From positions 1 to 5,430 of the forward strand of contig JACCYR010000411.1 of assembly GCA_013696385.1 (NCBI GenBank): a DNA stretch of 5,430 nucleotides. Direction: 5' to 3'. Under the pieces are notes generated by a model. It saw only the letters and a program-made list of their open reading frames with translations. It searched no databases and had not been told where the DNA came from. Position numbers and translations under genes: made by a program. Shown piece by piece: positions 1-4,912 of this stretch. The number at the start of each line of letters is the position of its first letter. Position 1 is the first letter of the stretch. Source of the stretch: Acidobacteriota bacterium (GTDB lineage Bacteria > Acidobacteriota > Blastocatellia > Pyrinomonadales > Pyrinomonadaceae).

Positions 1-2
1 CG

Positions 3-134
3 CGTTTTGCTTTGGCAACGAGAGAGAAATTCTTTTTAGTGATTGAAGCCAAAGACCCGAAGTTTGATTACGAGGAAACGAAAAGTTTTATGGAAAGCCT
101 GAATCCGCAGGAGGTTTTTGATGTCGAAGAATAG
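3..134 (+). CDS. actD: ActD, alternative complex III membrane subunit (DUF3341), C-terminal end only
   Basis: The open frame enters from the left edge and gives 43 residues before TAG at 132-134. The text includes FFLVIEAKDPKFDYEETKSF and ends in NPQEVFDVEE. This resembles the C-terminus of the DUF3341 family (ActD), where a strand with an I-E-A-x-D-P-K-F-D motif is followed by a helix and a short acidic tail. In ACIII, ActD is a small subunit with two membrane helices that joins the peripheral ActAB module to the membrane part; those helices lie upstream of this window. Identity is supported by the fit to the motif and by actE and actF following directly. Its last 14 nt overlap the start of actE, which suggests translational coupling. 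The last two bases of its stop codon belong to the first heptamer of the repeat array at 133-167. Confidence 0.82.
   Translation, partial: RFALATREKFFLVIEAKDPKFDYEETKSFMESLNPQEVFDVEE
109..114 (+). promoter_or_regulatory. Ribosome binding site of actE
   Basis: A strong AGGAGG lies inside the actD coding end, 6 nt before the ATG at 121. This spacing selects ATG 121 over the TTG at 118, which would be only 3 nt away. No other in-frame ATG occurs before codon 42 (position 244), which lies beyond the lipobox. Confidence 0.85.
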
Positions 135-879
135 TTATCAGTTATCAGTTATCAGTTATCAGTTATCAAGAATCGGAAAATGGAAGATTTTCTGTCTACT
201 GTTGACTGTTGGCTGTTCACTGTTGACAGGTTGCCGCTACGATATGCAAGACCAGCCGCGTTATAAAGCCTATAAAAAGAGCGAATTTTTCCGCGATGAT
301 AAAGCGATGAGAGATTTGCCCGAAGGAACTGTGGCGCGTGGTTTTCTGCGTGAAGATAAGGCTTTTTATGCGGGCAAAAAGGAAAATGCCGGAATGACGA
401 CGACCGCGCCAGTTGAAACAACGACGGACGCTTCCGGCAATACGTTAGTGTCGAGTTTCCCCGATGCGGTTGAAGAATTTCCCGTGCCTGTTACCAAAGA
501 ATTGCTTGACCGCGGCGAAGAAAGATACAAAATTTTCTGCATAGTTTGCCACGGTCCGGTCGGAAACGGCGACGGAATGATTGTTCGGCGCGGATTTCCG
601 CAGCCGCCGACCTATCACGACGACCGTTTGAGAAACGCGCCCGTCGGACATTTTTTCGATGTGATGACCAACGGCTGGGGCAAGATGAATAGTTACGCAT
701 CGCAAGTTCCGCCTGCCGACCGTTGGGCGATTGTGGCATATATTCGAGCTTTGCAAATCAGCCAAAATCCAAACGGAATGAGTCCGCTGCCAATGACAAA
801 AACAGGAAATACGACAAATACAACTGTAACGCCGTCCGTGTCGCCGAATGTCAAAACACAGGAGGCGCAAAGTAGATGA
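121..879 (+). CDS. actE: ActE, monoheme cytochrome c lipoprotein of alternative complex III
   Basis: 252 residues from ATG 121. Known role of the family: a periplasmic membrane-anchored monoheme cytochrome c that takes part in electron transfer from quinol through ACIII to the terminal oxidase. Seen here: an N-terminal hydrophobic stretch (about 23-36) ending in the lipobox L-L-T-G-Cys38; the ActE-like segment D-M-Q-D-Q-P-R-Y (41-48) and E-G-T-V-A-R-G (68-74); a heme c motif C140-I-V-C143-H144; and a likely distal ligand Met189 in G-K-M-N-S-Y. A P-P-A-D-R-W-A-I-V-A-Y-I-R-A-L helix closes the cytochrome fold, followed by a Thr/Asn/Ser/Pro-rich tail. Oddity: 37 residues precede the lipobox Cys, long for a lipoprotein signal, because residues 5-16 and 25-36 are encoded by two 7-nt repeat arrays. 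The start overlaps actD by 14 nt and the stop overlaps actF by 4 nt (ATGA), so the three genes are probably translationally coupled. Confidence 0.9.
   Translation: MSKNSYQLSVISYQLSRIGKWKIFCLLLTVGCSLLTGCRYDMQDQPRYKAYKKSEFFRDDKAMRDLPEGTVARGFLREDKAFYAGKKENAGMTTTAPVETTTDASGNTLVSSFPDAVEEFPVPVTKELLDRGEERYKIFCIVCHGPVGNGDGMIVRRGFPQPPTYHDDRLRNAPVGHFFDVMTNGWGKMNSYASQVPPADRWAIVAYIRALQISQNPNGMSPLPMTKTGNTTNTTVTPSVSPNVKTQEAQSR
130..224 (+). other. Predicted long imperfect stem-loop at the actE 5' coding end
   Basis: Hand pairing of 130-162 with 192-224 gives 26 of 33 positions paired, four of them G-U, around a 29-nt loop (163-191). The CAG/CTG triplets align every 7 nt, with mismatches mainly at the T-T positions between them. 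The structure starts 9 nt after the first base of the actE start codon and leaves the AGGAGG at 109-114 free. It could slow early elongation, affect mRNA stability or do nothing; no energy calculation was made. Confidence 0.5.
133..167 (+). repeat. Five perfect tandem copies of AGTTATC inside the actE 5' end
   Basis: Five uninterrupted 7-nt units run from 133 to 167. Seven is not a multiple of three, so the translation cycles with a 7-residue period (S-Y-Q-L-S-V-I). The array is open in all three forward frames, whereas its reverse complement contains TGA. The first unit supplies the AG of the actD stop codon at 132-134. This is the left arm of an inverted pair with 192-226. Heptanucleotide tandem repeats are known from cyanobacterial genomes (STRR sequences); whether this one is related by descent cannot be told from the window. 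Confidence 0.95.
192..226 (+). repeat. Five degenerate 7-nt repeats (CTGTTGA type) encoding the ActE signal peptide core
   Basis: The units are CTGTCTA, CTGTTGA, CTGTTGG, CTGTTCA and CTGTTGA, followed by CAGG. The array is 35 nt long, the same as the left array at 133-167, and is separated from it by 24 nt (168-191). In the actE frame it encodes residues 25-36 (C-L-L-L-T-V-G-C-S-L-L-T), which is the hydrophobic core and the start of the lipobox. Its reverse complement has CAGT-led heptamers that match the left array read as CAGTTAT, so the two arrays face each other. Confidence 0.85.
860..865 (+). promoter_or_regulatory. Ribosome binding site of actF
   Basis: AGGAGG lies within the last codons of actE, 10 nt before the ATG at 876. 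Together with the ATGA overlap of the actE stop and actF start, it supports this start and coupled translation. Confidence 0.75.
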
Positions 880-2096
880 CAAATGCGAAATTTAACGCGG
901 CGGATTTTCAAGCACCAGCAGACGTAAATCGCTGGCGCACGCTTGCGCTCGGCACGGGCGGAATTTTTACGATTATTTGGGCAATCGGTTGTTTTTTTAA
1001 TGTCGAACAGGGATTGCGTTCTTGGCTATTGGGTTTTATTTTTTGGGGCGGCATCGCCATTGGAAGTATTGGCATTTTACTTTTGCAGTATCTGACGGGC
1101 GGCGCGTGGGGCGTGGTTATCCGTCGTTTTGTCGAAGCCGGTTCGCGCACTCTGCCGATCGTTTTTATCTTGTTCTTACCAATTTTAATCGGTGTTTCTT
1201 CGATGTATGAGTGGACGCATCTGAACGACCGGATTATTCAACATCGTCAGCCGTATTTAAGCGTCGAATGGTGGATTTTCCGCGCCGTTTTGTATTTTGT
1301 TTTGTGGGGCGTGATGGTGTATTTGCTCAATAAATGGTCGTGGCAGCAAGACCAGACCGACAATTACGAAGATTCGGCGAAATTTTTGGCAGATGCGTCA
1401 AAGTTTTCCGGTCCGACAATGGTTTTCTTTGTGCTGGTTGTCAGTTTTGCCGCGATTGATTGGGTAATGACGCTTGACCCGCACTGGTATTCGACAATGT
1501 GGGGATTTCTGTTTGTCGCGGGCTGGGCTTTGAGCTGCTTCTGCTTTATGGTGGCGATTATGGCGGCACTTTCGGACAAACCGCCGATGAATCGCATTTT
1601 GGGAAAAAGACATTTTCACGACATCGGCAAATTGATGCTCGCACTAGTAATGGTTTGGGCATATTTCAATTTTTCGCAGTATCTGATTATCTGGTCGGGA
1701 AATTTGCCCGAAGAAACAAAATGGTATTTAACACGCCAAGAAGGAGCGTGGGGCATAATCGGCGTGGTTTTGATAATTTTACATTTTGCATTTCCGTTTC
1801 TCGTTCTGCTTTCGCGGGACATTAAACGCCAAGCCAAATGGCTTGCACGACTTGCTTGTTTCATTCTACTGCTCCGGCTGATTGATATGTATTATATGAT
1901 TGGTCCGAGTCCGAGAATCGGAATGCATGGACAAGAAGTTCCGTTTTCACTTAGTTTTAGCTGGATGGATTTGGTCGCGCCGGTTGCGGTCGGCGGAATT
2001 TGGCTGTGGTGGTTTTTCGGCGAGCTGATGAAACGTCCGCTTGTTCCCGTCAACGACCCGTTTTTGGAAAATGCGATTGAGCACGGAAAGCATTGA
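876..2096 (+). CDS. actF: ActF, quinone-interacting membrane subunit of alternative complex III (NrfD/PsrC-like)
   Basis: 406 residues, almost entirely hydrophobic. In ACIII, ActC and ActF are two related polytopic subunits of the NrfD/PsrC type that form the membrane core; ActF is the one usually encoded after actE. About ten membrane helices are visible, roughly at residues 22-40, 50-72, 90-110, 131-150, 177-198, 208-232, 248-271, 288-310, 320-338 and 361-382. Conserved-looking inter-helix segments include S-M-Y-E-W-T-H (109-115), A-I-D-W-V-M-T-L-D-P-H-W-Y-S-T-M-W-G, and G-K-R-H-F-H-D-I-G-K-L near the middle. The D-W-x-M-S/T-L-x-P-x-W-x-S-T motif is, from memory, typical of ActF/ActC. The start is fixed by AGGAGG at 860-865 and the 4-nt overlap with actE. 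It ends in TGA at 2094-2096, and an inverted repeat begins two bases later. Confidence 0.9.
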   Translation: MTNAKFNAADFQAPADVNRWRTLALGTGGIFTIIWAIGCFFNVEQGLRSWLLGFIFWGGIAIGSIGILLLQYLTGGAWGVVIRRFVEAGSRTLPIVFILFLPILIGVSSMYEWTHLNDRIIQHRQPYLSVEWWIFRAVLYFVLWGVMVYLLNKWSWQQDQTDNYEDSAKFLADASKFSGPTMVFFVLVVSFAAIDWVMTLDPHWYSTMWGFLFVAGWALSCFCFMVAIMAALSDKPPMNRILGKRHFHDIGKLMLALVMVWAYFNFSQYLIIWSGNLPEETKWYLTRQEGAWGIIGVVLIILHFAFPFLVLLSRDIKRQAKWLARLACFILLLRLIDMYYMIGPSPRIGMHGQEVPFSLSFSWMDLVAPVAVGGIWLWWFFGELMKRPLVPVNDPFLENAIEHGKH

Positions 2097-2097
2097 C

Positions 2098-2166
2098 AAT
2101 TTCAAATTACGAATTACGAATAAAGATATTCTTAAATCGTAATTTGAAATTCACAATTCGTAATTG
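2098..2166 (+). repeat. Inverted pair of AATTNNN heptamer arrays filling the actF downstream spacer
   Basis: The left arm (2098-2125) reads as AATTTCA, AATTACG, AATTACG, AATAAAG. The right arm (2138-2165) reads as CGTAATT, TGAAATT, CACAATT, CGTAATT. Positions 2098-2112 and 2137-2151 form a perfect 15-bp inverted repeat around 24 nt. A second perfect 10-bp pairing, 2112-2121 with 2156-2165, shares base 2112 with the first and crosses it, so the RNA could switch between two stems. The stem is very AT-rich and no T run follows, so it does not look like an intrinsic terminator. The element fills nearly all of the gap between actF and the next gene and ends about 10 nt before that gene's ATG. Confidence 0.85.
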
Positions 2167-2175
2167 ATTAAAAAT

Positions 2176-2709
2176 ATGGCTAAACACAAAAAAACTTTTG
2201 TAGATTTCGATAAACCTTATGAAACGAATCTCATCGGGTTTCGCGGAGTAATTTACTTCGGTGTCGGATTATTTTTGTTGGTCGTCGTAACTTTTGGTTT
2301 GATGTTGTTTTTGCAGAATGTAATGGAAGAGCAGGCAATCGAAGTTAAAGACCAAAAAAGTCCGATGGCGATGAATGAACAAGAGCGTTTGCCGCCCGAA
2401 CCGCGTTTGCAAGCTGCACCCGGTTTTGGGGTTGATTCTTCGCCAGGTCGCGTTAATCTTGAACTGAAAGCACCGCAATCGGAATACCGCGAACTTCAAG
2501 AGCAATGGGAAAAAATTTTGAAGGACGGACAAACAGATCCGAAAACGGGAACGGTTATTTCTTTGCCGATTGAAGAAGCTAAAAGGAAATTGCTTGAGGA
2601 AAATCCAAAAGCCAATAGCAGCGCAGACGGACAAAAGATGGTAAAGGATTCGCGTTCAATGGTTTCGTCTTCGAGCGCGGGGCGCATTGCTTCGGATGTG
2701 AGAAGATAG
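2176..2709 (+). CDS. Small single-helix membrane protein of unknown function in the oxidase cluster
   Basis: 177 residues from ATG 2176. A TTG at 2164 would add four residues but lies in the repeat, and neither start has a Shine-Dalgarno sequence. The N-terminus is short and basic (M-A-K-H-K-K), one membrane helix spans about 26-48, and the remaining 130 residues are probably outside the membrane on the periplasmic side. Visible features are P-P-E-P-R-L-Q-A-A-P (73-82), a charged helical stretch around 101-117, D-P-K-T-G-T-V-I-S-L-P-I-E-E-A (121-135), and a Ser-rich, basic C-terminus. From memory, similar one-helix proteins with a PEPRLQ motif followed by a G-x-V-x-x-P-I-x-x-A segment occur beside SCO and oxidase genes in several phyla. 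That would suggest an accessory or assembly role, but this is not established and no function is claimed. Confidence 0.8.
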   Translation: MAKHKKTFVDFDKPYETNLIGFRGVIYFGVGLFLLVVVTFGLMLFLQNVMEEQAIEVKDQKSPMAMNEQERLPPEPRLQAAPGFGVDSSPGRVNLELKAPQSEYRELQEQWEKILKDGQTDPKTGTVISLPIEEAKRKLLEENPKANSSADGQKMVKDSRSMVSSSSAGRIASDVRR

Positions 2710-2751
2710 AAAGTAAAAAGTATAAGGAGCAAAATTTGGAGTTCCAGATTT
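2710..2751 (+). repeat. Weak repeat traces and small hairpin before the SCO gene
   Basis: Two near-identical 7-nt units, AAAGTAA and AAAGTAT, occupy 2710-2723. A small hairpin follows, 2732-2739 pairing with 2744-2751 with one G-U pair around a 4-nt loop, and it ends directly before the GAGG at 2752. It may be a decayed member of the heptamer elements seen at the other junctions, but the signal is short and could be chance. Confidence 0.35.
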
Positions 2752-2755
2752 GAGG
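2752..2755 (+). promoter_or_regulatory. Ribosome binding site of the SCO gene
   Basis: GAGG lies 6 nt before ATG 2762, a standard spacing. A better AAGGAG at 2724-2729 is more than 30 nt away and has no useful start codon downstream. The hairpin at 2732-2751 ends where this site begins and could affect access to it. Confidence 0.6.
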
Positions 2756-2761
2756 TAAAAA

Positions 2762-3673
2762 ATGAAAAAAAGTTCAGCAATTTCAGCAGTTTTGAAACTG
2801 ACACTTTTATTAAGTTTGAGTGTTTTATTAATGCCGATATTTGTTTCGGCGCAAAAGGCAGAGCATTATAATTCGCCGCTTTATTCGCCGAAAACTTATG
2901 ACCCGGATCAAGCCGGAGTGAGCAACGGAATGCCGCCGATTTTGAAAAATGTCGGTATTGAGCAGAAACTTAACGGGCAATTGCCGCTTGACGCGCAGTT
3001 TAAGGATGAAAATGGCAATATCATTAAACTCGGTGATTACTTTGGCAAGGGCAAGCCGGTTGTTCTGGCACTTGTTTATTACGAATGTCCGATGCTTTGC
3101 AACGAAGTTTTGAATGGTTTGACAGGTTCGCTCAAAGGTATTTCGTTTGACGCGGGCAAAGATTTTGATGTCGTCGCAATCAGTTTTGATGCGCGTGAGA
3201 ACGAGAAACCGGACTTAGCCAAAAACAAAAAAGCCAGCTATATGGCGAGATACGGGCGTGAAGGCGCGGAAAACGGCTGGCATTTTTTGACTGGAACGCA
3301 GGAAGAAATTGATAAAGTAACAAATGCCGCCGGGTTTAATTATAAGTTTGACGAAAGCACAAACCAATTTGCTCACGCGGGCGGAATTATGGTCGTTACG
3401 CCTGAAGGCAGACTTTCGCGCTATTTTTACGGCATTGATTACGCGCCGAAGGATTTGAAATTCGGCATTATGGATTCGGCAAACAACAAAATCGGAAATC
3501 CTGCCGAGCAGTTATATTTGTATTGTTTTCATTACGATCCGGCTTCGGGAAAATACGGTTTGGCAATTTTGAGAGTTCTTCGGCTAATGGCAGTCGCAAC
3601 TATACTCGGTTTGGTCGGTATGTTTTTTGTTTTTTGGCGATATAACAAAGGTAAAACGGCAGATTTGAAATAG
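2762..3673 (+). CDS. sco: SCO1/SenC-family copper chaperone for cytochrome c oxidase assembly
   Basis: 303 residues. SCO proteins are thioredoxin-fold copper proteins outside the cytoplasmic membrane that help build the CuA site of oxidase subunit II. Seen here: an N-terminal signal sequence (about 1-30; V-S-A before Q31 is a plausible cleavage site); a thioredoxin-like core with V-V-L-A-L-V-Y-Y-E-C-P-M-L-C; the copper ligands Cys109 and Cys113 in C-x-x-x-C; and the third ligand His205 in F-A-H-A-G-G. A C-terminal extension carries L-Y-L-Y-C-F-H-Y-D-P (251-260), followed by a membrane helix (about 270-292) and a basic end. The mature protein would thus be held by a C-terminal anchor rather than the N-terminal anchor of classical SCO1. 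All three metal ligands are intact. The gene lies immediately upstream of ctaC, its expected client. Confidence 0.92.
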   Translation: MKKSSAISAVLKLTLLLSLSVLLMPIFVSAQKAEHYNSPLYSPKTYDPDQAGVSNGMPPILKNVGIEQKLNGQLPLDAQFKDENGNIIKLGDYFGKGKPVVLALVYYECPMLCNEVLNGLTGSLKGISFDAGKDFDVVAISFDARENEKPDLAKNKKASYMARYGREGAENGWHFLTGTQEEIDKVTNAAGFNYKFDESTNQFAHAGGIMVVTPEGRLSRYFYGIDYAPKDLKFGIMDSANNKIGNPAEQLYLYCFHYDPASGKYGLAILRVLRLMAVATILGLVGMFFVFWRYNKGKTADLK

Positions 3674-3683
3674 ATTTGTGAAG

Positions 3684-3743
3684 ATGGTAAATGATAAATA
3701 AAGAAACTGTCTTTCATTTACCATTTACCACTTACCATTTACC
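3684..3743 (+). repeat. Inverted pair of ATTTACC heptamer arrays between SCO and ctaC
   Basis: The right arm is four tandem 7-nt units at 3716-3743: ATTTACC, ATTTACC, ACTTACC, ATTTACC. The left arm has two units in the opposite sense, GGTAAAT and GATAAAT (3686-3699). Positions 3684-3694 and 3714-3724 form a perfect 11-bp inverted repeat around a 19-nt loop. No T run follows, so a terminator is unlikely. The element occupies most of the 83-nt spacer and ends 13 nt before the ctaC ATG. Confidence 0.85.
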
Positions 3744-3756
3744 ACTAATTTAGATT

Positions 3757-4878
3757 ATGCAACAGAATTCTTCGTGGGTTCCATTATTTCCCGAACAGGC
3801 TTCGACTTTCGCGTCGCAGGTTGATCTTTTATATTTTTATCTAATCGCTATCAGCGCGTTTTTCACTATCGGTATTGTTGCGGCGATAATCTTTTTTGCC
3901 GTGAAATATCATGAAAAGGAAAAATATGCGGCGGGCGCAGAGATTCACGGGTCAATGGCACTCGAAACGCTGTGGTCAATCATCCCGTTTATTATCTCAA
4001 TTACTATTTTTCTCGGCGGCGCAATCGTTTTTTACAATCAATATCGCCCGCCAGCCGAGGCAATGGAGATTTATGTTGTCGGAAAGCAATGGATGTGGAA
4101 ACTTCAGCATGGCACAGGTCAGAGAGAAATTAACGAACTTCATATTCCCGTCGGGCGTAATATCAAGCTAACGATGACGACCGAAGATGTCATTCACGAC
4201 TTTGCTATTCCGGCATTTAGAACAAAAGTGGATATTGTGCCGGGACGTTATTCGACAATTTGGTTTGAAGCGACAAAACCGGGTAAATATCGCTTGCAAT
4301 GTATGGAATATTGCGGGTTAAACCATTCAGGAATGAACGGTTGGGTTTATGTAATGGAACAGCGCGATTTTGATAATTGGCTGAGCGGAAATGTGTCGGG
4401 TCAAACGCCGGTTGAAGCGGGCAGAGATTTATTTGAAAATAAACTCGGCTGCGCTTCGTGTCACGCGGGCGGAGCTAATCAACGCGGCGCGGTGCTGGAA
4501 GGTTTATTTGGTAATCAAGTTAAATTAACTAATGGGCAAACCATTATAGCTGATGAAGAATATATACGTAATTCAATTTTGAATCCGTCCAGCCAAGTTG
4601 TGGCGGGCTATCAGCCGATTATGCCGACCTTCAAAGGTCAGGTTACGGAAGAACAACTTATTCAGCTTGTCGCTTATGTTAAATCTTTGAGCGGCAGCAA
4701 TAACGGCAACAGTTCGACTTCAACCGGCGGCACGAACACGAATTCGGGCGACGGAAATATGATGCGAACAGGAGAAGCGAACTCAAACACACGAGCCAAT
4801 CGGAGTGATTCAAACAGTCAGGGAAGTAATCCGAATGCGCCGAGTAATCAGCCCGAACCGACTAACAGGCAAAGATAG
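3757..4878 (+). CDS. ctaC: Cytochrome c oxidase subunit II with fused cytochrome c domain
   Basis: 373 residues (also called coxB). Subunit II takes electrons from cytochrome c and passes them through the binuclear CuA centre to heme a in subunit I. Two membrane helices (about 24-49 and 71-93) are followed by the aromatic segment G-K-Q-W-M-W-K (109-115) and a cupredoxin domain. All CuA ligands are present: His147, Cys182, Glu184, Cys186, His190 and Met193. A C-terminal cytochrome c domain (about 218-312) has C232-A-S-C235-H236 and the probable distal ligand Met289 in P-I-M-P-T-F. The last 60 or so residues form an Asn/Ser/Gly/Thr-rich tail of low complexity. There is no clear cleavable signal peptide or lipobox, so the N-terminus is probably placed outside directly. 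The ATG at 3757 has no recognisable Shine-Dalgarno sequence. The fused cytochrome domain makes the enzyme a caa3-like oxidase that could be reduced directly by ACIII. Confidence 0.95.
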   Translation: MQQNSSWVPLFPEQASTFASQVDLLYFYLIAISAFFTIGIVAAIIFFAVKYHEKEKYAAGAEIHGSMALETLWSIIPFIISITIFLGGAIVFYNQYRPPAEAMEIYVVGKQWMWKLQHGTGQREINELHIPVGRNIKLTMTTEDVIHDFAIPAFRTKVDIVPGRYSTIWFEATKPGKYRLQCMEYCGLNHSGMNGWVYVMEQRDFDNWLSGNVSGQTPVEAGRDLFENKLGCASCHAGGANQRGAVLEGLFGNQVKLTNGQTIIADEEYIRNSILNPSSQVVAGYQPIMPTFKGQVTEEQLIQLVAYVKSLSGSNNGNSSTSTGGTNTNSGDGNMMRTGEANSNTRANRSDSNSQGSNPNAPSNQPEPTNRQR

Positions 4879-4912
4879 AGTATTTATAACAAAGGGAAAG
4901 TAGTAAATAGTT

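Noticed and set aside
118..120. TTG at 118 as the actE start
   Set aside because: It is only 3 nt after AGGAGG; ATG 121 has the better codon and spacing.
133..226. CRISPR array
   Set aside because: Units are 7 nt with no spacers, far from the repeat-spacer pattern of CRISPR.
445..882. 145-codon open frame on the minus strand across actE
   Set aside because: It lies entirely opposite a well-supported cytochrome c gene, has no family signature, and looks like a shadow of the actE codon pattern.
2098..2151. Rho-independent terminator after actF
   Set aside because: The stem is perfect but very AT-rich and no T run follows the right arm, so it lacks the terminator signature.
2164..2166. TTG at 2164 as the start of the unknown membrane protein
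   Set aside because: It falls in the repeat element and has no ribosome site; ATG 2176 gives a normal short basic N-terminus.
2269..2634. 121-codon open frame on the minus strand across the unknown membrane protein gene
   Set aside because: The + strand frame has a coherent helix-plus-domain layout and fits the operon; the reverse frame has no recognisable motif or ribosome site.
3684..3724. Terminator after the SCO gene
   Set aside because: The stem is low in GC and followed by more repeat units rather than a T run. ctaC is the natural next gene of the same unit.
3911..4171. 86-codon + strand frame inside ctaC
   Set aside because: It overlaps the second membrane helix and the CuA domain start of ctaC in another frame, with no independent support.
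4516..4580. AT-rich patch within the ctaC cytochrome c domain as a sign of transfer
   Set aside because: The patch is short, the reading frame and cytochrome fold run through it normally, and codon content alone is too weak to claim a foreign origin.
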